64,000 nt of DNA. It comes from Rotaria sp. Silwood1. Lineage: Eukaryota > Rotifera > Eurotatoria > Philodinida > Philodinidae. Both the position numbers and the translations under genes were made by a program. The DNA is taken from NCBI GenBank assembly GCA_905250075.1, contig CAJNOP010000102.1, positions 1 through 64,000 on the forward strand, in the 5' to 3' direction. Shown piece by piece: positions 55,699-64,000 of this stretch (within the stretch, counting starts at the first letter, position 1; every line of letters begins with the position of its first letter). The notes under the pieces were generated by a model that ran no database searches, was not told the origin of the DNA, and worked only from the letters and a program-made list of their open reading frames with translations.

Positions 55699-55798
55699 NN
55701 NNNNNNNNNNNNNNNNNNNNNNNNNNNNNNNNNNNNNNNNNNNNNNNNNNNNNNNNNNNNNNNNNNNNNNNNNNNNNNNNNNNNNNNNNNNNNNNNNN
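55699..55798. other. Assembly gap (100 N)
   Basis: Exactly 100 undetermined bases, the conventional size for a scaffold join of unknown length. Linkage between left and right should be treated with care. Confidence 1.
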
Positions 55799-56036
55799 AT
55801 GGGTAGCCGTAGGCACGGGTATCGTCACCGTTGCATTCCTACATACAACGTTGAAAATAACTCAATTGAAATAATCAATAAAATGTCGTCCGTTCGAAAT
55901 ATCTTTCAATAAAATCCACAATCAAGTTAAATTCACTTTGTTATTAGGGACCATTCAAGTATTACATAATCAGTTTTAGAGGAGAAAGAGGTCTTCGAAT
56001 GTTGACTTTTGATTACTTGAGAGGAAGGAGGGAGTC

Positions 56037-56290
56037 ATTTGTAACTACTTTTCTCATACAGTTATAGATGGAAGTAGTTTTGTAGACCGCGAAGAAGATG
56101 CAGACTATTCCAGGAATTGTGCCGGTGGCGAAAATATTGCTGGCAATCAAACTCCTGAAAAGGTAGTCGATGCTTGGCTCAAAAGCCCGGGACACTGCCA
56201 ATATTATGAACAAAAATTTTAAGGCGATTGGCGTTGGATATGCTGAAGGTGGGTGTGTCGTGGTGTGTTCGAAAGACATTTTTTTCTGTT
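56037..56290 (+). pseudogene. Broken CAP/SCP (YkwD-like) domain fragment
   Basis: One frame reads SHTVIDGSSFVDR, then GGENIAGNQTPEKVVDAWL and KSPGH. After a one-base shift at about 56199 it continues NIMNKNFKAIGVGYAEGG. These blocks in this order (SHT-DGSS-DR, GENIA, VV-AW-SPGH, NI-N-F--IGVGYA) are the core of bacterial-type CAP domain proteins, which are usually secreted. The start and the last strand are missing and the frame is broken, so this is a fragment or pseudogene. A TTCTCATACAG just before GTTATAG could be an intron acceptor, so exon loss is also possible. Confidence 0.65.
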
Positions 56291-56403
56291 TTAATCAATT
56301 TTTTATATTCGTTAACAAACCAAATGTGAGCAATTAACGTTATGATATTTTGCAGTAGCCACATGAATTGTTGCTTAGTCTGTAATTTTGTGTTAACAAA
56401 TAA

Positions 56404-56464
56404 GGGTATGGATGTGAGGCGTGGGTGTAGGTGTCGGTATGGTATGTGGAATGTGGGTGTAGGG
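56404..56464 (+). repeat. G-rich telomere-like tract without C-rich partner
   Basis: About 60 bp of degenerate TGTGGG-like units (GGGTATGGATGTGAGG..., GTGGGTGTAGG, ATGTGGGTGTAGGG). Unlike the other copies no C-rich arm follows; downstream sequence is the hAT remnant. Confidence 0.6.
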
Positions 56465-57573
56465 CCTTTCAAGCATTATTTTGTACAATAAAAAATATTG
56501 TTTCAATCTTACATTGCTCGCCTAAACAGCAAAATTTAACAAAGAAACTACAGTTATATAGCGACACACGTTTTAATGCCGCTCTATTGATGTTGGATAT
56601 TTTTCGTGAATTATTTAATGAACTGTCATCAGTCTTGATCAACAATAAATTAATTGGCAAACAGTTATTAGATGATGTTTGTATGTTCCGTCGTCCATTC
56701 AAAGAAGTTATCGAAACATTAAGTAAGGATAAAAAACCAAGTTTATATTGTGTTATTCCACTAAAATAATGTTTATGGAACGAATGTGATGTTCTTCAAG
56801 AAAATGAATCCTATTTTATAGGACTTAAAACTTTTTGAGGTAGATAAAGAACTACATGAAGCTTCATCAGTTTTTTAAAGCTCAGGAACGAATAAAAATG
56901 ACTGAAGTTCGTTATCATGTTTTTTAATTTGGTTTCTTCTTTTATAGATGATCGAATCAAAACAATGTGAATTATTACGGACGAGTACCGTTTAGCAACT
57001 ATTTTACATTCAAAGTTAAAAAGTTCAAGATGTGTAATGACGAAAAACAGCATGCGGTTAACGTACTCTAAAAAACGAATTTGAAATCTAGTTTCGTGCT
57101 AATCTTGATTCAATAAATTCTTCATCTCCGTCAACAAAACCAATTATATTCACAGTAACAATTACTTCATCGCCTTCACAACTTTTAAGTAAGTGTACGA
57201 CTTCTGCAAAGAAGAATCTTTTAGCACAATGTTCTGATCAACAACCAAATATATTATTGTCATCGATTAATCTTTATCAAGAAATTGATGGCTATTTAAA
57301 TTAAGATTTCTTTTTTAGTAATGTTGATGATGAAGACGATATATATAGATGTGTTGGATTTTTGGAGTAAACAACAAGATTCATTTTCAACGTTATCTTT
57401 AATTGCTAGAAAAATATTTGCAATACCAGCTTCCAACACCACGATTGAACGTCTTTTCCCATCATCAAAAACTAGTGCGAGTGAGCATAGAACGAATTTA
57501 GGTGGTGAAAATCTCAATCAACTCATGTTTCTTAAAAACCATGACTCAATTGAAAAAATTTCGTCAAATTAAA

Positions 57574-58583
57574 GAAGCACCAACAAAAACAGCAATTTCT
57601 GACTCAGCTTCAATGGCGTCTGACTACTCAAGTAAAATAGCAGTAAAAAAAGTATACGAACATCATGAAAACACATCTGATGACGAAAATGGGCATAATG
57701 AATAGTGATATTATTTTGTTTACAGTGGTTATTTGTGAAAATCAATTTAGTGTAGATTTTTGTTTTATATTTTTCTATCTCATATCATTCTGTTATGAAT
57801 AAACAGATTTAGTTTACTTGACAATTAGAATTCTAAAAAATACTGGATGAGAAAAAAATGAAATAAGGTTTCGAGAATTTTAGAATTTACATAAACTCAG
57901 ACTTTCACTCAAGAAAAATACATGAAATCTGATTCCGACTCTGTCGGAGTTGGAGTTCTGAGTCTCCTACAGGTCTCTAGTGAGACGTTGCTAATATACT
58001 TGATATGATAGACTATTCATGTCTATCACGATGTGTATGAAAAGAGAAGGATGGGAGTTCAAACTTCTACCATTATACTTCAAAACTTCTCTTGAATGAT
58101 GTTCTACAAAGCATGTCGGTATGGGTGGTTGCGGCTACAGAGTAGACTAGCAATCACATTCACAGCAGACTTACACCAAGACTTATAACATCTGCAATGC
58201 ACTATTCACTTATCGTTGAACGAACACCTTCGAGCAACAAACGTTTAATGATCACTGATCTGAATAAGCGTTAAATGTATAATTTCAGAGTACGACCGAT
58301 CGACACATCGAAGTACATGCGACTCGATCCAACGATACCTAAAACAATTGAAAGAGATGGAAATTCAAAAAATAGAATTGTTTATAGTAATGATTTCTAT
58401 TATCTATTCATTTCGAAGTTTAGTATTTGGAAAGTGAAAAATACTGAAGGAAAAAGCAAAATGACAAATCTCATAAGCAATAGTAGCAATTTAAATGAAA
58501 TTTTATTAGTACCCAAGTCTTTTCAGTTGTTGCAAAGAATAGAGCTGAATACTGTTTCTAAATTCTTAGCAACAATCATCCGA
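57574..58583. other. Non-coding interval
   Basis: No gene was recognised. A possible hAT-like terminal sequence occurs at about 57930-57980, and a very degenerate G/T-rich then C/A-rich stretch at 58110-58180. Confidence 0.4.
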
Positions 58584-60302
58584 CTACAATTCAACCACTT
58601 TTTCGTATAAATCTCCCCAAGCATACTCTGGATCCCATTTTCGCTTCATTTCTTCATACCACTCAATATTATAGATTACGGACCATTCTTGCCTTGAATA
58701 ATAAGAGAGCGAGTACAGCATTTTTCGTCCACCTAATCTCAAAGCTTCTCTTTCTAATAGTCTTGTAGTATTTCTCACTTCACACGATCCTGCTTGCCAA
58801 CTTGGCTGATGAGTCCAGATACCGATATTGATAAATGAATCTTCATTTCTACTATTGTCAGAAAAATGTGGACTAAACTTTTGAGGTGTGAGGGTTGAAC
58901 GAATTGGACAAAGCCAAATCGGTTCGAGTATACCACCATGCTCCGAAAACAACTTTCCAGACTGTACAAAGGTTAGAAACTCCTTTGATTTCGATTTAGG
59001 AATGTAAATATCTTGAATGAGTAAAGTATCTGCAATGGTTGACGTCGAAGATGCATGAAGACGCTTGTAGAGTGAAGATGAAGTAAAAACAGGTGAAAGT
59101 AGTGTTCTACTCAGAATATTATAGCCTCCAAATGGAAAAAGATTCAATAGATCACGAATACAGCGCGGAAAATAGCCAACATTGTCTTGCAAGGGGTTCA
59201 TAGGATACCGACCCATCCAAAATGCACCACGATCATATCGAAATAAGTAATCCTTGAGCGGTACATATTCAATTATCATTGTCGCATCAGTTTTACTGTG
59301 AACTGCCTTAAAGAATATGCATAAAGAACGTTCGTATAAAGTAGAGCGCGCTGTACAATGAGGAAAATGATCATAATGTCCAGGTACATCCTACTCGGGT
59401 TAATAAAGCTGATTCATTTCATTTATGAATGATCTATTAATGTGCTGGTAATACCACGGGTCCCACGCTTTTGAAAATGTCTGTATAGTTGCTGTTTTCG
59501 GTAACGATCGCTTTTCGACTCTTTCTCCTGTAATGATCACAGAATAATCTGAAAAGACTATCGCATCTATATAGTCTTCATGGCAAAGGGTTTCTAAACG
59601 TTCGATAGGTTGATTTGTTCGGAAATATTTACATTGTACGAAACAATCTGATTGTGCATCTAGAAGACTGAGTGTGGCACTAATCATAAGTGCAAATGTG
59701 CCACATGCGCCCAATGCTCCATAGAATAGATCAGAATGTTTGGTAGGACTACAAGTTATGATTTGACCATCACTTAATATATAAGTAGCTTCGAGCAATG
59801 AATCGCCAAATTGCCCGTAGCGAAAACTTGAACTTTCAAGTCCTGCTCCTGCCAGCACACCACCAACCGTCAACGCTTTAAATTCTGGAACAACAACTGG
59901 TACTAAATTGTATGGAAGTAGTGCATCGACTAGTTCTTCCATTGTAACCCCAGGTTCACATGTAACAGTTTTAGAGGATGTATCGATGGCAAGTATTTTG
60001 TTTGCTCGTCCTAGACTTATAAAATGCGTACTTTCGCTGTTCGTAACGGCCGATTTTGGTGAGAATAACGGTGGACGACGTATTGAATTTGACGGTGACT
60101 TTCGTTCATTGCGTAGAATACGGATTCGACTACCAGTTGGACGTTCCAGAATTAATTGAATAACATCTTCCACATTGACGGATTCTTTTTGATGTTGTCG
60201 TTTGATGATTCCCAGCACATGTTCACATATCCATGAAATATATGCGCATGCAAACCATGTAATGGTCAGATACAATTCATATGCTGCGGATCCTATCGAC
60301 AT
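58584..60302 (-). pseudogene. FAD-linked oxidoreductase, DHCR24 (delta24-sterol reductase)-like, interrupted by two in-frame stops
   Basis: Two open segments lie in the same frame: 60302-59400 (300 residues) and 59279-58584 (231 residues). The first has a membrane-anchor helix (about 8-32) and the FAD-binding PCMH domain, with EPGVTMEELV (116-125), LTVGG (144-148), a SSSFRYGQFGD block (157-167) and a final DPWYYQHI. The second has EYVPLKDYLFRYDRGAF, the substrate-domain block typical of DHCR24/DIMINUTO-type proteins, and a C-terminal YNIEWYEEMKRK stretch. Between them lie TAA (59400-59402) and TAG (59391-59393), four codons apart, then 40 open codons. No GT donor precedes the TAA at a suitable place, so an ordinary intron does not explain the stops. 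It may be a pseudogene, an assembly error, or a gene with an unusual splice. Bacterial and fungal relatives exist, so horizontal origin is possible. Confidence 0.7.
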
Positions 60303-60999
60303 TTATATATACATAGAACTAGAAATTCAATTCACAACTTTATATCAAAGGGTTCTGAGAAACGAACAATGTTGTTGTCACTTGATTGAGTCAATGCTTA
60401 AATGAGCTTCTAAAGTAGACACGAAACATGTATGTATACGTTTTTCGTTTTATTTTATTTTCTATGCAGAATATACAGTCACGTGTAATAATAAAGAACA
60501 GGCAAAAAAAGGCATCTTTCTTTTTTTTCTGTATTTGACATGCGTAAAAGACTGTGTGTCGTCCATAAAATATGCTTGATGATTAAAAAACTCGACATTG
60601 CATAGCAGCTGTGAATTTATTTACGCCTTTGCTGTGTGAATCATTGTTTAGCTGTATCATTCGAGAAAGATCATATGTATGTAGCCACCAATGAAACTTA
60701 ATATGAAAAGATGACTCCACCTATCGTGATACATAAATAAACATCGGAAGCATTCGCAATGCGGACGAAACCGATATACGACTTGACCATAATGTGGGTA
60801 TGCATATGATGTGTTTTCGATTCACATTCATCTTTTATCAGCAAACCTATGTGCGAGATACTTGGATTTCTATTCATCTTTAATGTGTTTCGGAAGCTAA
60901 GAAAATAAATGTGATCTTTTAAAGATTTTCCTTAAAACCCGTTACCAGCCTTTTCGACTTTTGCGGCCTCTCAAATTCCTTAGATGTAAGCTTTAAGTA
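60303..60999. other. Non-coding interval
   Basis: No gene was recognised. It probably holds the promoter of the oxidoreductase reading leftward from 60302. Confidence 0.45.
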
Positions 61000-61385
61000 G
61001 GGTGTGGGTGTGGGTGTGGGAGGATGTGGGTTTGGGTGTGAGTATTAAGTTCAATCATACCTATATCCGACCCACACCCCACACCTACACCAACACCCAC
61101 ACCCACACCCATCCATACTACCGACATCACCCACACCCACACCCATCCATACTACCGACATCACCCACACCCACACCCATCCATACTACCGACATCACCC
61201 ACACCCACACCCATCCATACTACCGACATCACCCACACCCACACCCATCCATACTACCGACATCACCCACACCCACACCCATCCATACTACCGACATCAC
61301 CCACACCCACACCCATTCATACTACCGACATCACCCACACCCACACCCATCCATACTACCGACATCACCCACACCCTATACCCAT
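61000..61385 (+). repeat. Telomere-like head-to-head repeat with 34-bp minisatellite
   Basis: The G-rich part starts with four GGG runs separated by TGT (61000-61020), a textbook G-quadruplex pattern and pure TGTGGG repeats. After a loop with TATTAAGTTCAATCA, the C-rich part begins (CCCACACC..., from about 61070). It then becomes about eight copies of a 34-bp unit (starts at 61111, 61145, 61179, 61213, 61247, 61281, 61315 and 61349) composed of ATCCATACTACCGACATCAC plus CCCACACCCACACC. The units are nearly identical, with one C/T change in the 61315 unit, implying recent expansion. The open frame that crosses the array is a by-product of a non-multiple-of-three period that avoids stops. Confidence 0.9.
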
Positions 61386-64000
61386 ATCTACGCGAGTGGT
61401 TCTCACTAGTACTTTAAAGTCGTTTTCACAATTGTTGGGCAATATTTTGTGCCATTTTATTACATAAAAACAAACAAAAGGTATTTCAACATCCATGTTG
61501 TATGGAGATTTGTCGTTCTGTTTCATTGAAAAAAATGTTCTGTACAAAAGCAATCAATTTGTATTCGCTTTCATTTATGAGAGTAGAAAGTTGAAGGAAA
61601 TCGGTCGCCGTCAGTTTCAAGTTGTTTTATGTTGATCAAAAAAAAAGTATTTTTTGCTTTTTTCTCCAACCTTCAAGCGGTAGCTACTCTTGCGCGCAAT
61701 TTGTTTTCGATATGTTCGCAAGCATCTTTCTACTATTCTTATTGTTGACAATCAGATGAACACATTATGATCTCCTAAGAAGTAAAGTGTATGATATTTT
61801 TTATTGCATAGTAAATTTTAAAAAGAAAAAACACTCTTACTTTATGCAAATAAAAACTTTTGACTAACGAGAAAAGTTTTCGAGCTTGAGTCCGCGCGGA
61901 TATCAATGAATTTTAGTCCGTTGATACAAGATAGCGTTCTAGTGAAAGCTATAAAAGGATTTGAGTGCATAACGCTTCGAAAGTTATGCATGTTTATATG
62001 TTGCCCGTCTAAGGCAAAACATACAATATAAAATAGAGGCTCTTTGAGAGAATCTACCAAGTTTATCACCACAACATTTTAGATCTTTGGTTTAATTACC
62101 TCAAGCGATCGACCATTATTAGAATACTTAAAATCCAAAATATTAGTTCTGTCTGAATTTCCTATAAAAAAATCCGATGTATACAATTTGTATACTTCCT
62201 ACCACTTGTTTAAAAAGATCAGTTTTTTCTATGGATCTTTAGTTATTACAATTTTCTCTGCGTCCGCTCGGTTATTCGAATTCGGAGACGTTTCAAAAAA
62301 TGCAGAAAACATTTTTTTTAAAATTATATAGCCAAGTAATTTCTATAGAACATTACACTAATCTATAATACCAACATATGAGCAAAATTACAGTTGTCTT
62401 TATACCCATTTCTAGTAGGGTGTGGAGTGTGGGTGTGGGTCGTCTGTTCAGTACCACCTACACCCATACCCTTTCTGCCGACGCTTGTTTTTTATTTATC
62501 ATGTAGTTATTTATTCATTGGTTCTTTCTCATTTAATTTTTCTTAATTTACTATTATTTATATTCTTACAATTGTCGAATACGCAGATAAAGAGGCCTGG
62601 TATCAATAGTGATTTAAACGCATAATATACTTCGGCGCGTCGTTACCTGTTTGAGAAAGCCAAGAAACACTAATATTAATGCATTTAGAAAGTTAGAGCT
62701 CGATAAATCCGTGCTTTTTTGAATTGGTCATATGACGATTTTGATAAATCGATGGGTTAATAGCCATTATTCTTCATATCTAGAGTGTAACGATTTATTC
62801 TAAAAAATAGTCAAAAACCGCGTTATCAGGTAATTCAAAAACGCATACTAGGCATTAAAACTTCAAGTGAATCTTTCGAATTTTTCAAAAAAGTTTAAGT
62901 CTCATTGTGAGTACCGCTTAGTGCCTTTTTTTTGTTGCCGAGAAACTATGAAAAAAGAGGTTTTGTGCTTGCTCTCCTTAGAAACCATAAAAGTTTATCT
63001 TTGACCTTGACTCCTGTCGCTAAGGTTTGCAATGAAGAGAGAGAGAGCGAGAATCGTAACAATTTCAACGGAAGCTTACGCTTATTGATTTCTTTGAAAC
63101 GTATGTGATTGACATCAAATATACACAGTTCAGGCGACTACCAGACAAGTATGGATCCAGTAAAAATCTAGTCATTTTTTTCGTGTTCTTCTTGCTAAAT
63201 CTATGCTGATTTTCGTGGTTTCACAAAAACTTACTATCATACAATGCACTTCATTTTTCTGCATCAGCTAACAACTAAAATGGCTGAAAATAATCTGCGG
63301 TTTCCATTGTTTTTCTATGCCCGGCTTTTCTTCAGAAATACAGAGGTGCGGACGTGAGGATGGAGGTGAACGCGCATGTGAAGATGAGTGTATTGTTGAG
63401 CGGAAAGTGTTCGATATCAGATACAAGATACATTGCAAGGGCATCGATCCGTACTAGTCTAAGTCTAGTATTCATCCATATTCAGACGCATGATTTTGAT
63501 AAATCTATACAAGTTTTCTAAGTATTCAAAACAACGAAGTCACTATCTCATGTACACTCACTATTTACTAAATTTAAAATTCGAAACCGGTGAATGTTTT
63601 TGATGCGATCCAATCTTTATCAGATACAGACTTGTGTGATTCGAGTGTTGTACTAGACAATAATTCCTACAATCATAAAAAAGAGTGCACATGCACAACT
63701 TACTGTCATTTTGATTTTGAACAGCTTGCTAAAATCAAGCAATGTCTTTTTTCTCCTATTTATAAACTATGATTATAAGAGGACAACTAGTTTTCTTGAA
63801 ACTAGTAATGTCTTATTCTGTTCCGTTTACAAACGATATTACAATGTGGAACTTCGTATAACAAAGATGTAAAGCATGAGTTTACCATTGAATTTTAGAG
63901 ACTGTGACAAAGAATAGTATTATCTATTGCAATTTGAATATGGAAGATAATGCTGATCATACCCTAGAATGTCCCATCGGTCTTGAACTATTCAGTGATC
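61386..64000. other. Non-coding interval to window end
   Basis: No gene was recognised. It contains the hairpin at 62417-62472 and a G-rich degenerate tract at about 63341-63390. A 60-residue frame at 63590-63772 has protein-like composition with a Cys/His cluster, but is too short to assign. Confidence 0.45.
62417..62472. repeat. Telomere-like G/C hairpin 10
   Basis: G-rich arm GGGTGTGGAGTGTGGGTGTG (from 62418), loop TCGTCTGTTCAGTA, then C-rich arm CCACCTACACCCATACCC (to 62472). It is a compact, well-preserved copy. Confidence 0.65.

Larger units (their letters stand above)
55386..57573 (+). pseudogene. Degraded hAT transposase
   Basis: The C-terminal hAT dimerisation domain is clear at 57335-57573: VLDFWSKQ, LARKIFAIPASNTTIERLF-like spacing and a final NQLMFLKN. 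Upstream, 56466-56769 carries a RFNAALLMLDIF segment typical of the middle of hAT transposases, and about 57080-57304 reads as further transposase in another frame. A weaker candidate for the N-terminal half lies at 55386-55589, left of the assembly gap. Stops and frameshifts separate the pieces and a CAP-domain fragment lies between them, so it is dead. The right boundary may be near 57977, where a CTACAGGTCTCTAG-type end is seen, but no matching left end was found. Confidence 0.6.

Noticed and set aside
56013..56279. 88-residue minus-strand frame
   Set aside because: It is the antisense shadow of the CAP-domain fragment, whose plus-strand motifs are clear.
61111..61376. Regular 34-bp repeats as a CRISPR-like array
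   Set aside because: Units are contiguous with no unique spacers, in a eukaryotic setting. It is a minisatellite.
61002..61409. 135-residue His/Pro/Thr-repeat open frame
   Set aside because: It is the translation of the 34-bp telomere-like minisatellite; the repeat happens to lack stops. No start context or family supports a protein.
63590..63772. 60-residue Cys/His-containing frame
   Set aside because: Could be an exon, but no flanking exon, family match or strong splice sites were found.

Overview
The window reads as nuclear DNA of a small metazoan, most probably a bdelloid rotifer. It is AT-rich, with compact genes whose introns are mostly 45-66 nt. Several intronless or recently intron-bearing genes look bacterial, fungal or plant in origin. 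Short (TGTGGG)n / (CCCACA)n tracts are scattered throughout, and TGTGGG is the hexamer I recall as the bdelloid telomere repeat. The genus is not resolved; the low gene density hints at a larger bdelloid genome such as Rotaria rather than Adineta vaga. These are inferences from sequence style, not from a database search.

Layout. 0-10.7 kb: mostly non-coding, with an intact intronless BAHD-type acyltransferase (3232-4581 +), a hAT-type MITE with 8-bp target-site duplications (5571-5880), a tRNA-Arg(TCT) on the minus strand (5986-6059) and a secreted alpha/beta hydrolase (9664-10677 -). 10.7-17.6 kb: a short Helitron-like element (11274-11776), a ~0.95 kb foldback element (12765-13712) and a six-exon GH13_31 alpha-glucosidase/oligo-1,6-glucosidase (15180-17570 -). 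17.6-37.6 kb: gene-poor. It holds three related 7TM receptor copies at different stages of decay (22472, 31230, 36586), a MAPEG-family gene (25439-25930 -) and a 685-bp internally deleted piggyBac element with TTAA sites (35718-36402). 40.4-53.8 kb is the main gene cluster: a five-exon gene (40446-45489 -) that joins a CMTR2-like cap methyltransferase to a G-patch, a degenerate CMTR1-like methyltransferase and a WW domain; a divergent 2H-phosphoesterase plus zinc-ribbon gene (46422-47501 +); a seven-exon ankyrin protein (50495-52983 +); and, converging on it, a bacterial-style SAM methyltransferase (53049-53760 -). 54-64 kb: an assembly gap (55699-55798), a broken bacterial-type CAP-domain fragment, a degraded hAT transposase, a DHCR24-like FAD oxidoreductase interrupted by two stops (58584-60302 -), and a 34-bp minisatellite built around telomere-like repeats (about 61000-61385).

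The two most unusual things are (1) the single reading frame that fuses cap2-type and cap1-type methyltransferase modules, next to a 2H-phosphoesterase gene with which it shares an upstream region, and (2) a dispersed family of telomere-like hairpins, always G-rich then C-rich (head-to-head geometry), with related loops in several members. There is no operon structure; gene partnership is suggested only by the divergent pair at 45.5/46.4 kb and the convergent pair at 53.0 kb.
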